From positions 9,908,501-9,972,500 of the forward strand of contig CM052360.1 of assembly GCA_028551475.1 (NCBI GenBank): 64,000 bases of DNA, read 5' to 3'. This document shows positions 1 to 13,000 of the stretch, in pieces. The notes beneath the pieces are model-generated. The model was given only the letters and a program-made list of their open reading frames with translations, did not search any database and was not told the origin of the DNA. This DNA comes from Casuarina equisetifolia. Lineage: Eukaryota; Streptophyta; Magnoliopsida; Fagales; Casuarinaceae. A program made the position numbers and the translations under genes. Positions within the stretch are counted from its first letter, which is position 1. Every line of letters starts with the position of its first letter.

Positions 1-455
1 ATGGCACTATTCCCAATCCAATGAGTCATGATCTATGACTCATTGGAGTTCCGTTTGGTTTTGTTATTTTCAGTTGTGGATGCTAATTTTCGAAACGTCT
101 TTTTTATGCCTATTGTTAAAGACGATAAATTCCTGCGTGCTGCGTGTTCTAGTAGCAAACGAGATTCACGCATGTATTGCTTTATGATTTTGTCTTCATT
201 AGTCCGGTTGAAAAAGTGTACTTGCCCTTTTTCCCGGGCTATCAGGAATCATTAATAGAGGCTGGTTGAGTTGGCCAATGTGGTTTATGCATGTCTCTCA
301 GTAAGTAGCTACTCACTGGAAGCTCTGCTGTCTAATGTGTGGGAGAAGATGTCCCAGATGGCCTTTCCAAATGCTTGTTAGTAGTGTAATGCAATCTTTT
401 TATACCCCGCTTTCACTTCAACCAAAAGAAAACAAACCAAAAACTTCCCGCAAAG
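1..455. other. Left flank, no gene seen
   Basis: Only short open frames without recognisable domains occur here. Nothing resembles an exon of a known family. The segment ends where the left LTR of the gypsy element begins. Confidence 0.5.
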
Positions 456-1046
456 TGTTCTGTCACGTTCTAGCTCAGCTGGAACGTCTAAGTAGTGAAA
501 CATGCCATGCAGAGCATGTGTTAACCTTTTGAAAGCAAGTTAACGTAGAAGCATACAACTCTTTACTAATGACGGTAAGGCTTGACTAGGGTAGGCGGTG
601 TCTTATGAAGATGGAGCAAGGTCCAGACATAAGGCAACCCCTCGATCTATTAAGAGGGATGGGCCCGGAAGAAGCCTCGTGCGGGTGAAGGTGTGAAGCA
701 ACCGGCCTTTCCATTAAGAAGGATGACCTCAGTAGGAGCTCGTGCTTGTCAAAGCTCCTGTAAACTGATTTGTTCATAGAACACGCTATGACATGTTGCA
801 ACATATAGTGTAAGCCTCTAGGGTAGAATAAAAGGAGTGCAATGCGAGGGAGAAAGGTAGAGAGAAATCACTTGTAAACTCGGGAGTCATCCCGTGCAAT
901 TCAATCTCTTGTCCCTTAGCCATTCTTGCTTCTTTTGTTGTCACGATCGGAGAGTTAAGGGTAAGAACAAGAGAGATAACCCTCTCCAGGTTGGCCAACA
1001 TTTAGTTAACCAGCTAATCACTCGATCCTTCAACAAGGACATGACA
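456..1046 (+). repeat. Left (5') LTR of the gypsy element
   Basis: About 590 bp aligning along its whole length with 13901-14471. Both copies start TG and end with tgaca. The first 37 bases align without gaps, ending in the shared gtctaag. Shared blocks include taataaaaggagtgcaa..., a possible polyadenylation or TATA-like region, and gggagtcatcccgt. Indels and substitutions are frequent. Confidence 0.82.
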
Positions 1047-1049
1047 TAT

Positions 1050-1064
1050 TGGCATCAAAGACAG
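1050..1064 (+). other. Primer-binding-like site
   Basis: The sequence tggcatcaaagacag begins three bases after the left LTR. It resembles the plant retroelement site tggtatcagagc, complementary to the 3' end of initiator methionine tRNA, with some mismatches. Its position fixes the plus orientation of the outer element. Confidence 0.6.
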
Positions 1065-1074
1065 GATTGGCCAT

Positions 1075-4000
1075 GGCTAATTCCAGAACGAAAGTTCCAT
1101 ATAGTAAGATGGAGAAAGGATTTCAAGACTTGCAAAGTGTAATGCAAGGAATGTGCGATGAGTTGAGGAACGAGACGAGTGACCTCAAAAAAATGGCCAA
1201 AGGGAATGAACCAGAGTTGAACTCAAGAGATAGCTTGTGGTCTCGAATATAGGTAGTGGAGATACTATCATGCATTCTAAAGTTATCAAGCTGGACTATC
1301 CCGGTTTCGACAGAAAGGAAGACCCAACACAATGGATGTGCAGAGTCAACCGCTTCTTTTGCTTTAATGAAATCCAGAAGCACGAGAAACTGGAGGTGGT
1401 GGCATGGAATTTAAAAGGAAACGTCCAACTTTGGTTTGAGCTATGGTAGATCAATAAGCCAAATGAAGTAATCACTTGGGAAATTTTTTTAAAGCAGCTG
1501 TTCGAACAATTTGGGTCAAGCCAGTATCATAGTTACTATGGTGAATTGACAAAACTCAAATAGAAGATGTTGGTCGAGTGCTGGAGTGAATACACTCAAC
1601 TCTTATTGATTGGTAAGAGCCTTTCAAAGAAACAAAAGGCTGACGTGTTCATTAGTGGCCTAAAGGAGAAATTGAAAATCGATGTAGCAACATACCAACC
1701 ATTAAAGCTATCCTTAGCCATTGGGTTTGCAAAACTCCATGAGCCTTAAGCAACATCATTCAAAGCAACATCTTCAATGGCAACTAGGAAGAGTTACAAC
1801 CCATAGGAGGTGGTTGGTAAGGAGATACTACCAATTAGGAAACTGTCACATACAAAGTGGAGGATGCTTTAAAGGTTCATGTTTCAACTGTGATGAGAAG
1901 TTTAAGCTAGGCCACCATTGCAAGCAATTGTTTTTCTTGCAGTTTCCGAAGGCAATACTAAAGGAATAAGAAGAGGAGCATAAGTTGGTAAATCATAGAA
2001 GAAAAGTAAAAAGGCAAGAAGTATGTGAAGAAGGAGATATGCCCAAGATTTATGTCCACACTTTTTGCGGAGGCAGCCCACCTACAACCATGTTGGTAAC
2101 CTGCCACATTTTGAATTTTAATTCTAGAGTTACAATCCTCATTGATAATGGAAGCTTCCACAACTTCTTGTCCATAACTTCTTGAACAACTACCTAGCTA
2201 AAGGGTTTGGACTCAAACTTGAAACTATATGCAAGTTTGAAGTAATGGTGGCCAACATAGATAAGGTGCCATGTGAATGAAGTTGTCATGAAATCAAAGT
2301 GATGTTATAAGGAGTCCCCATGTAGATAGAATTTTTTCCATTGCCACTAGAATTGGTGGATGTTGTTCTTGTAATGTCTTGGTTGAGAACACTTAGGCCA
2401 ATGGTGTGGGATTTTGATAGGTTGGTAATGAGCTTCAAATTGAAAGGCTGCAAGATTAAGCTTCAAGGCTTGAGAGAAGGAAAACAAGATTATCAACATA
2501 GTTAAGTTTCATAAGGAACTTGAGCATGCAAAGGAGGGGTTGTTCCTCCAAATCTAGCTACAATATTTCATTAAACTAGAAGAACCAAGCAAGCTATTAG
2601 GAAAGCAAGCTCAAATAGTCGAAAAGTTGTTGTTTAAAAATATAATGGAATTTTAGGCTACCTAAGGGTTTACCACCCTAAGAGACCACAACCATGCTAT
2701 TCCATTGCTTTAAGGCAATCCATCAGTAACAGTAACACTCTATAGATTTCCTTATTATCTAAAAAATGAAATAAAAAATATAGTTGCAAAACTCCTTTGA
2801 ATTAGACGTGGCTAGACCTAGCATGAGTCCTATCTCCTCATTGGTGTTGCTTGTTAAAAAGCACGATAGATCCTAGAAATTTTATGTAGATTACTACTCG
2901 CTCAATCACATTATAATCAAGGACAAGTTCTCATTACCCATTATAAAGGAGTTGTTTAATGAACTTAAAGGGGTATGACATTACCCACAAGTAAGTTGGT
3001 TATCATCAAATAAGGATGAAGGAGGAAAAGATGCACAAAACCACTTTTCATATGCACGATGGATATTTCAAGTATCTTATAATGTCTTATGAATTGTTGA
3101 ACACCTCTTCATTATTCCAATCTCTTATATATACCATCCTTTGAGAGTAGCTCAAGAAGATAAGATTCTTAGGCCATATAGTTAGCACAAATAAGGTTGG
3201 ATATCAAACAAGAGAAGGTTGGGTGATGTTGGACTAGTGCAAGCCTTCCATTATCAAGGCAATGCAAACCTTCTTAGGGCTAACTAATTATTATCAAAAG
3301 TTTATCCATGGCTATAGAAAAATTGTAGCACCTCTTACCAAAATGGTTAGGAAAGGGAAGTTTGTGTGGAGCCAAGAAGTTGAGCAAGCATTTGACAAAT
3401 TAAAGCAAGCCATGACCACAACCCTAATGTTAAAATTATTAGACTTCAATTGCATGTTAAAGCATAGTGCAATGCATCTAAAGGAAGATTAAGGGGCAGT
3501 TCTAAATTAAGATGGATGTCCATTAGCCTTTTTTAATTGTGCACTCCATGGTAGGAATCTCCTTTTATTTATATATAAGAAAGAGCTCATGATCTTAATC
3601 TTAGTAGTTTTGCAATGGCAAGCTTACCTACTAGGAAGGCCATTTGTGGTACATATAAATCAACATAGTTTTAAGTCCTTATAGGACCAAAGGATCATTA
3701 CACCAACTAAAAAAAAATGGTTAATGACATCAATGAGATTCAATTTTAGAGTGGAGTACAAGATGGTAAGTGAAAATAAAGTAACTAATATTTTATCTTG
3801 TATATTAAAAATAAAGAAAGGGAGCAGTGAAACAAAGAGGGAGTTGAGTTACTTAAGCCAACCTATTTTGGCTTGGCTAGAAGCTATAAAGGAAGAAATG
3901 GCTTATAACTTAGATTTACATGAATTAATTCTTAGAATCCAAATTGGGGAAGCGATAGATCCATGGAAAGTAAAGGAATGCATGATTTTCTTTAAAGGCT

Positions 4001-5017
4001 ACATTTTTTTAATGAAAGAATCTCCTTTAGTTCTTGTAATTATGAAGGAATTCCACGGAATGGGACACAAAGGGAACCACTGGACACTACAACATGTGAA
4101 AAAGGTTTTCTTTTGGATATGCATGAAAAAAAGCATCATGAATTTTTTTAGAAGCTACTCAACATGCCAACTAAACAAAGCTAGCAATATAGCTTTACTA
4201 GGTTTGTTAGAACCTTTACTTATGCCACAACAACTTTAGGGGGACATTGTGATGGATGTAATTGATAGGCTACTATCCTCACAAGGAAAAATGTTTGTCC
4301 TTGTTATGGTAGATTAGCTTACCAAGTATGCTTACTTCATCCCATTATCTTTCCCATAAATAGCCATGGGGGTAGCCAAGTTGTTTTTTAACAATGTTCT
4401 TAAACTTTATGATATGCCTTATAATATTGTATGTGACTATAATGTCACTTTTATAAGTGTCTTTTGGAGAGAATTATTTTACCTCTAAGGGAAATCCTTT
4501 GATTTCTCTTCTTCATACCAATCTTAGATGGATGGTCAGTTTGAAGTAATCAATAAAACTTTAAAAGCATATCTAAGATGTTTCTTCAGTGATTGGCTAT
4601 GGGAATAAGGATGATGAATTTGATGGGTATAGTGTTGTTACAATTTGGCGTTGCATTCTTTAACTAGGAAGACTCCTTACAAGTTCATTTAAAGGAAAAA
4701 GCAACCTATTCTTTTAACTTATATCTTTGGCTCAACCAAAGTGGCTTTAGCAAAGAAGAAGCTAATCTTATAGGATCAAGACTTGTGAGACCTCCGTTAT
4801 GGATTTAGATTGACCTAAGAACACATGAAGGAATTTTATGACATAGGAAGGTAAAAGCTACAATTTGAAATAGTTACACAAGTTTATTTGAAACTAAGAC
4901 CATTTAGGCAAACTTCAATAACAATCAACAACCACCACAAGCTCTTACCTTACTTTTACACACCATTCATAATTGAAAAAAGAATTAGACAAGTTGGTTA
5001 CTAACTTTACCTACAAA
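1075..5017 (+). pseudogene. Broken gypsy gag-pol (plus strand)
   Basis: Order seen: gag from the ATG at about 1075; a CCHC zinc knuckle at about 1880-1930 (C-F-N-C-D-E-K ... G-H-H-C-K); a protease remnant at about 2130 (L-I-D-N-G-S, where families usually show D-S/T-G); reverse transcriptase from about 2880 (D-Y-Y ... K-D-K-F ... L-P-I-I); an RT/RNase H joint at 3262-3492 (F-L-G-L-T-N-Y-Y); the integrase zinc-binding H2C2 region at about 4050-4180; the integrase core from about 4250; and a linker near 4.9-5.0 kb. The chromodomain tail of the same gene is at about 13.77-13.9 kb. Stops and frameshifts occur throughout. The RT segment carrying the YxDD active site is missing near 3.15 kb. The gene cannot encode a working polyprotein. 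Confidence 0.8.
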
Positions 5018-6901
5018 CAATGTAATGATCCATTTAGTCTTAAAAAGGCTATTGAGCCTCCTGGTCTTGTTCTACTACTAAGACTTGAGCCCTACTCAAC
5101 TTGTAATTAAGAACACAAAGGCCTAAATAGAACAATATCTCATTTATTGATCCAATTCCAAGCCAAATAATACTAGCACTTAAAGCACCAACAATCTAAT
5201 TTAGTCACAACAATGAACAATAACTTAATAACAAGTTACAATTATAAAGTTATTAGTAAACTACTTTTATGAAAGCTTTAAGGTAACTAAAGATAATAGT
5301 AAGAATACTACTAGAAGAAAATAAGGTTTCTTTTATGGCATGCCCTTTGAAAAGGCTGAGAGGCCTTATATAAGTATGTAATCCTAGTTGACTTAGGTTT
5401 TGGAGTCCTTGTTACACTAGGTCTTAGAGTGAGCATGGGTTAGGCTTGGTCCTTAGAATCCCCATCCCTTCAAATAACCCTTGCCTTTAAGGATGGAAAC
5501 TAAAGTTGGATGTACTCAATGTCTTCCTATATTGGCTAAGACTTCATATGTTCTAACCATTGAATTAACAAATCTATCCCTAAATTATTTCCTCTTTGCA
5601 CCATGTGACATTCCAATACATTTTGTGACTCAACCAACATTCTACCTTCACTATCTATGAGAGGAACTCCTGAATAAATTTTACATTTACACCTTATTGC
5701 CTTCTTTAATTACGACATATAAAAGATTAGATGTATATTGGCATATGGCAGAAGGACCAGCTTATGCATGATTTCTCCCAATATATTCTATGGTCATGTA
5801 AGGCCTATAATAATGTAAAGACAACTTGTAATCCCTTCACTTAGATAATGTTAACTAATGGTAAGGATACACCTTCAAATAAACTAAATCACCAACCTTA
5901 AACTTTCATTTAGATTGATTTCGATTAGCTTGTGGCACAATCCAAGTTTGGCTCTCCAATAGGTGGGACATAATTAACTGCACCTTATCAGCCCATTCCT
6001 AAAAGAATTTATCCACATTTTGCTCACTTGATTGTCCAAAGTTATAGTAAGGGAGTTGAGTGGGTTTGTACCTATATAAGACTTTGAAAGGTATCATTTT
6101 CAAGGCAATATGATAATTAGTGTTATACCACCATTTAGCTAGAGGTAGCCATGAATACCATTTTTTTGGCCTCTTACCATTAGAGTAGCATAGATATTAT
6201 GCCATAAATTGATTAATTCTTTTTGTTTAGCCATCCATTTGTGGATGATAGGATGTATTATGAACAAGCTTCACGCCTAAGGTCCTAAAAAGCTCTTCAT
6301 AAAACTTATTGAGAAAAATAGTATTTGAAATCACTTAAAATTGATTATGGAAATCCATGCAGCTTGGCCACCCTACCTATTAAAGCTATTGTTATTTCAC
6401 TTGTTGAGAAAAGATGACTCAACCCAATAAAGTGGACATATTTGGTAAATTAATCAACAACTACCAAAATAGAATCTTTACCTTCACTATAAGGTAAACC
6501 TTCCACAAAGTCCATAGTGATATCCTGCTAAGCTTGATTGGGAATAGGTAAGGGTTGTAGTAACCTAAGGTATGGTACTTGTTTAGACTTGTAAAGTTAA
6601 CACACATCACACTTGGTTACCCATGCCTCCACAATTTGTCTTATGTTTATCTAATAGAACTATTGTTGTATTCTCTTTAAGGTTGCCCTAACCCTTAAAT
6701 GTCTTTTAATCTTAAATTGTGTAATTGTTGTACAATGTGCTCTTTTAATAGTCTTTAATTCTTGACTATAGTTTTGTCTTGAAATCGTAGCACCCCAATG
6801 GTTACGTGATAATCTGGGTGTTTTGAAGGATTGATTTCCCATTCTTTCATAATACTATGAGTGAGGAAGTCTCTTTTATAACTCTGTAGCACCTCTTGTA
6901 C

Positions 6902-7238
6902 TCAACTAGGTTGTAACATGGATAAGACTTGTAGTTCCATGTTTTCAAAGTTGTAAGATAGTTGCGAAAGTGCATTTTTAGCCCCATTATCTCTTCCTTG
7001 CTTATATTGAATTTTATAGTCATATTTGAGAAGCTTGGTAAGCCACTTGTGTTGAGTTAGAGTGGTCACCCTTTGTTCTAACAAATGTTTTAGGTTATGA
7101 TTTGTGCATACTATGAAGTGATTATCCAACAAGTATGATTATCACTTTTGTATTACCATAACAATTGCCAAAAATTCCTTCTTGTATGTAGAGAAGCTTA
7201 AATGTTTTAGAGCTAATGCCTTGTTGAGGTAAGCAATT
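6902..7238 (-). pseudogene. RNase H fragment of the inverted gypsy relic
   Basis: The minus-strand frame shows V-C-T-N-H-N-L-K-H-L-L-E-Q followed by Q-H-K-W-L and Y-K-Q-G-R-D-N. These are the usual end of the Ty3/gypsy RNase H domain. The adjoining part (Y-K-K-E-F-L-A-I-V) runs up to 7238, where the frame is cut by the inserted element and resumes at about 8893. Confidence 0.75.
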
Positions 7239-8887
7239 TGTTGGATCTTATAGCAACCTAAGAAAGAGGGGGGGAGGTGAATTAGATTTATCAAAATAGT
7301 ATTGTCTTTTTAGTTTTGTTAAGTGTAGCAATTAATATATATAATGCAGCAACTAAAGTATTCACATAAACAACAAATACATATGAACACATAATTTTTG
7401 GTAGGTGATTCGACCCAAGCTACCTCGATACCTTCTCTACCCCACTCTAACAACTTACTAGTCATTCTCCAATTAATTAACGAATTGATTACAATAGTTA
7501 TCCAAACCCTTACAAGGGATAACCAATCCTTTAAACCTAATTACAAATTCTCACCCCAATAGTACAATATTGGAACTAGGCTTCTACAAAGTATATAAAA
7601 CTTAATTCAAAAGCCTTTAACAGATACGATTAGGTTATTACAAAGTGATTTAGATAAATGCCCCAAATTCATTCAAACCCTAGCTATGTATACTTATAAA
7701 AAATCAACTCAATAATATAGTATATTGAAGTATAAATTGATTCTCTAACTAGTAAGTAATAAGCTTAAAATATAGTTATCCAATGAAGAGCAAGATCATA
7801 AGTTGGATGAGCTTGCTTTTTCAATGATTTTTGGCCAGCAAAGTAATGGAGAGGATAATACACTTAAATAGCATTAAGTAGATTGACCTTTCACTTCAAA
7901 GAGTCGTTCTGATACCTTTGAGCATCATCACATCTTCTTCTTATTAAAGTTACTTTTTTCTCTCTTCTTTATTCATTTTTGAACTGTTAGGAAAGTTAGG
8001 AGAAGAACTGGTCATTTTATCTTTAACTTATTCAAAATTGAGCTCCAAAATGCCATTGTTTGGTCCATATTTTAAGTTACAAAATTGGAACTTCGCAGAC
8101 CAAAGAAACAAGTTACTAGCTCAAAGTTGGGTTTCCCTTAAATCCTTCTTAATTCTCTTCAATCTTGAAATGAATTTTTATGGGTGCTTTATATATTAAT
8201 AGAAAACCTAATTCCTTACAAAAGCCCTATGAAATCATTTTTAGAAGCTCTCTAATCTACTTCCAATTTCTTTTTTGAGCATTTAGGACATAAACTCAAA
8301 GAAATCCTCAATTTTTTCAATTAATCCTTTATGAGCAGTGGGTCTTTGATTTTTCTTCACAGAATTGTTCTTCTCTTCATAAGCTTTTCAATGACCCATT
8401 TTTCAGCTTGATCGAAGAATTTTACAATGGCAAAATTTGATAGCAAATTCATGGTGTTGCAAGTCACGAGTTAAGCTGGGTTTGGGCATGGGTCAGTTAA
8501 TCAAGTCATGGTCATGCCTCTGGGTCACGGGTTGTGAGAACGGGTCACAAGTCTCACCTTCTGTTGGGTCACGCACACGAGTTACGCACCTTCCAGATTG
8601 GGCTTGCTCACTTGAGCTTGCAACTTGTATGGGTTGCTTGCCTCTAGGCTAAACCTGGGTCACACACATGCATACTAGGTCGTGCGTCTTTGGACTAGCC
8701 TAATTGCATTCGGGCTTTACTCATTTTCAACCTATTTTTTTGCATAAGATTTTTAGCATTATTTTTCTAATAAAAACCTATTAAATAAATAATCAAACAA
8801 TAATTATAATATTATCATATTATAATTCAATGTTTCTCATCATTAAAATGTTAATATATTATAATATTATTAAAATATATTCCAACA
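7239..8887 (-). mobile_element. Solo-LTR-like insertion, family A copy 1
   Basis: A 1649-bp block with ends TGTTGGA...TCCAACA cuts the inverted gypsy RNase H frame. The flanking 5-mers are caatt (7234-7238) and aaatt (8888-8892), a near-duplicate consistent with a decayed target site duplication. Read on the minus strand it starts TGTTGGAATATATT, identical to the start of the element at 9625. It ends with a C-rich tract plus cttaggttgctata. It has no coding sequence. Size and ends fit a solo LTR, possibly of a Ty1/copia (SIRE-like) element; the superfamily is an inference. Confidence 0.68.
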
Positions 8888-9624
8888 AAATTGATTTCCC
8901 TTCTTGCATCAATAATGCATCTATTCTCCTATAACTTGTATTTGTTCCTAGCATAAAAGGCTTATCAAAATCTAGGGAAACGAGTATTGGTGTAGAACTC
9001 ATAGCCTATTTCACTTTTTCAAAAGCTTTGTAGGCTTTATTTGTCTATTGAAAATTACCTTTTTTTAACATTTGTGTCAAGGGACGACTCACCTATCAAT
9101 AGTCATTAATAAACCTTTGATAATAACAAGTGAGACTTAAAAACCCTCATAACCCTTTAATTGGAGAGGGTAAAGTCCAATTCATCATGTCCTCAATCTT
9201 CTTTGGGTCATCCTCATTGCCTTTTTTGAAAAATATATGGCCTAGGTACTCAATCCACTTCTTTGCAAATACACACTTTGCTTTTAATATAATTGATGGT
9301 CTTACAAGAGTTGTAAAATGATGCATAGATGTTGCACATGACTCTTCTAATTTAGGTTATAAACCAAGATGTCATAAAAAAAAATCAACACAAACCTTCT
9401 TAAGTGGGGCCGAAAAATATTAGGTACACCAAATTGCCTATAGAATCCTATTGAAAGGTCCAATAGATATCAAATGGTTGATAAGACTATGAGAGGTAGC
9501 CAAAGCGTTGGTCAACTCAAATGGCTTGACTAGAAACTCATAATCCAAAGTGTAAATCCAACTTTGAAAACCAAAATGCCTAACAAAGTTCATCTAATAG
9601 TTCATTAATTATTGATATTGGAAG

Positions 9625-11678
9625 TGTTGGAATATATTAATATTTTGATGATGACAAATAGTAAATTATATATGTATATATTAAAATTAAAATTATTTTG
9701 TGAAAAAAATAGATTGTTTACATACAACCCAAAACTAGAAGCTTAAAATTGTGTACCTAGGTGCACATATCACATGACCTAAGCCCATAAACATTAGCTT
9801 GCAAAATCAAACATAAAATTTAGTTTGCGTAGTACATCTGACCCAAAACAGCAAAGCCTAACATGACTTAGACCTAACCTTGTTTACCTGACCTAACCTA
9901 GAAGGCCTCGATATGACCCATTTCTACATGACCTAAAGATCCGTGCACACAACCTAGTCCGACTTGTGTGACTCACAAATGTGCAATCCCTTTTTTAGCC
10001 TAAAACTTACGCAACCAAAAACCCAGTTTCTTGATCCATTTGAAGGCACCCATGACTCATCAATTAAATCTACTATCAGTAACAACTCCAATGAAAACGA
10101 AAAGCATACAAATTTGTAAATCTAAAAAAGGAAAAGAAATCTGTAAACAAAAATCTATGACCCATTACTTAGAAAGGATCAAATTGAAGAAATTAAGGTG
10201 TTTTTCACAACCCGTGACCTAATTGACTAAAAAAGAAATTGGAAGCAGATTAGATTGCTTCTGAAGCCAAAATCATGGGGGTTTATCAAGCAAGAAACCT
10301 ATCTATTGATCTATAAACTACCCTTGAAGATTTATGTTAGAATATAAATCATACTATAATAGCTTTGAAACACTTGTTTGAAGCTTATAAATTGTAAATT
10401 ATATATCTTGTAAAAGTTAAGCTTGAAATTTGTAATATTTAGGAGAAAACTTATAAAAGGGTTTGAAGGATTGATTATCCCTTTTAAGGGATTGGATATC
10501 CTTTGTAATTAATTATGAATTGATTAGAAGAATGACTTTAGGAGATTGTTTGAGTGGGGTGGAGTAAGTGCCAAGGTGGCTTAAGTCGAATCACCTTCCA
10601 AAAATCACTTATCTTTGTGTAATTATGTTTTGTATGAATGTTTTATTTATTGTCACATAATTACTAATTGCTTCACATAAGAAAAATGGAAAATGACAAA
10701 AGAATTTTTTAGAAACCTAATTCACCCCCTTTCTTAGGTTTCTATAGGATCCAATAATTTATCTTAAGATTGAAGAGGATTAAGGTAGATTCTAATGAAA
10801 CCCGAAAACCCAACCCATCCCATTTTGCCTCCATGAAGCTTTGAATAATTAACTTAAAATTTTGAACAAAATGGTAGCATTTTGGAGCACGATTTTAAGT
10901 AGGATTAAGACAAAAAAAAAGGTCCAATCTTCCTTGTCTCATATGAGCAAGAAATCAAGTAGATAATGAGAAAAAAGAAAGCTTAAATGGGAAAAAGATG
11001 TGATCTATTCCAAAGATTTCTAGATTTGGAAGTGAAACATTAGTTCTTTTAATGCTATTTAAGAGAAAAATACTTACTGGTATGAGGGTGGACAAAAATC
11101 AGAGAAAGCAAGCTTTATTTAAAAATCTCACATTCTTTTTAAGCTAAGCTCATGAAATCATTATTTATTTTGGTGATTCTAATTTGAGCTTATTATTTTT
11201 TTAATATTCATGTTAGAAAATTACTTTGTGCTTCAATACAAATTGTTATTAAGTTGATTTTCTATAAGTGAATAATGTTAAGGTTTGAAATTCATTCTAT
11301 AATAGCTTTGTAGCATTTGTTTAACGCTTCTAAACTTAACTTTTTATATTCTATAAAGGCCTAGTTCCAAATTTGTCATATTAGGGGTGAGAAACTTGTA
11401 ATTGAGTTTAAAGGATTGGTTATTTATTGTAAGGGACTAAATATCCTTTGTAATCAATTGTTGAATTGATTGGAAGAGTGACTTTAGTAGGTTGCTAGGG
11501 TAGGGTGAAGTAAGTGTCGAGGTGGCTTAGGTTGAACTACCTTTAAAAAATCACTTGTCATTGTGTGATTATGATTTGTGTGAATGTTTTACTTGTTATC
11601 ATATAATTATTAATTGTCTTAATTTTTTTTTTAGAAACCTAATTCATCCCCCCTTTTAAGTTGTTATAGGCTCCAATA
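9625..11678 (+). mobile_element. Solo-LTR-like insertion, family A copy 2 (itself interrupted)
   Basis: It starts TGTTGGAATATATT and ends cttttaagttgttataggctccaata, colinear with the reverse complement of 7239-8887. Removing the 422-bp insert and its duplicated 5 bp leaves about 1.63 kb, close to the 1.65 kb of copy 1. It splits the inverted gypsy RT between K-D-K-F (right side) and L-P-I (left side). The flanks ggaag and agaaa do not form a clean duplication. No coding capacity. Confidence 0.65.
10335..10756 (+). mobile_element. 422-bp nested relative of family A with perfect 5-bp TSD
   Basis: The block begins TGTTAGAATATAAATC and ends GATCCAATA. It is flanked on both sides by attta (10330-10334 and 10757-10761). 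Removing it restores colinearity of the surrounding copy with copy 1 (... cttgaagattta | tcttaagattg ...). Its body resembles the 3' third of family A (11270-11678): shared features are the aaaggattg stretch, agtgggg/tagggtg, aggtggctta and the C-rich end. It is a short member or deletion derivative that moved independently. Confidence 0.7.
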
Positions 11679-12889
11679 AGAAACTTATCCTTAACTATTA
11701 GCTCATGAAGTGCATGATAATCCATATAGAACCTCTAACTCTCATGATATTCTTTAACTAAGAGTATTAGGGATGCAAAAGGTCCGGTACTATTAGAAAT
11801 GACCCCTATAGATAACATTTCTTCCATCATCTTCTCAATTTTTGTCTTTTGCACATATGAATAGCAATAAGGCCTCACATTAATTGGTTTACTCTTTGTA
11901 TGTTGAGAAATATAGTGATCAAACTTTAGAGTTGGTGGAAGTTGACTAAAGACCTCAAATACATCTTGAAACTTTGTCATCATTTCTTCTAACACTGTAG
12001 GGATCTCCTCTATTAGGGCCATGTTCATGGCCTAAAGTTGCCCTCCTTGTTGCATATCTTTTAAGATAACTGATTTTCTTACTATTTAGATAGTCAATGT
12101 GTTTTTACTTACATCCAATTCAATAGGATTGACTGTTTCAACCTACTACATTCCTAGTACATCACAACCCCTTAAAGGCAACACTCTAACCTTCATAGTG
12201 AAATGATGGCCTTGGATTTTCAAGGAAACTTACTGCATTTCGTGTTACCTTTTAATTGATGGTCCTTGACTATTTGAATCTTAAAAAGATGTACTTCTTC
12301 AAGTTAGCAACCTAACCTCCTCACTAAATCCTCATCCATAAAGTGATGAGTCATGTCAGTATCAAATAAAATATTAACTCTAGATCGGTTACATCCTGCC
12401 TTTAACTTAAAAGTGTTGGATGAAGAACTGCTAAACATTGCATGAATAGAAAGGATGTCTTTAGCTTTCTACTCTTATAATTTATGATCTTGTGACTTCA
12501 ATGCTAATTTATTGTTAAGTTGGTCAATTGATTCAATTGCATTTATTATAAGAAATACCTATTTCTTTTTACAAACATGTCCTTTGACCCACTTCTCATC
12601 AAAATGATAAAACAACCATTATTCTTGCCTAGCTTACATTTGAGTATTTGTGATATGCCATGTGGAAAAGCACAAAATTACCATTGTTTTTCAAGGCATT
12701 TGCCCCCCACGATCCCTTACCATTAGTTTTATGTTGTATTGTAACATAGGAATGATAAGCTCTTAACTAACACGTAATGGACCTTTTATCTTGGGGCACC
12801 ACAAACTTCTCACATATAAGCCTTGAGTTGGTGCAAGAATTCTGCCAATGAAGGTTGGGCCAAGGGGATTTAGTCCCTAGCTAGTTGGT

Positions 12890-13000
12890 TGGCCTTGCAT
12901 ATTAGACCCCTAGCCCAAGTGTGGTCCTTATGGTGTGAGGCCTTAGCACATAAGTAGGCCTTGCATGTTAGACCCCTAATCCATATGAGGCCTATGATGA
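12890..13000. repeat. Two-copy imperfect local repeat
   Basis: The phrase ggccttgcatattagacccc and its variant ggccttgcatgttagacccc recur about 67 bases apart, followed by similar text (tagcccaag, taatccata). It lies in the gag-side part of the inverted relic. Confidence 0.5.
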
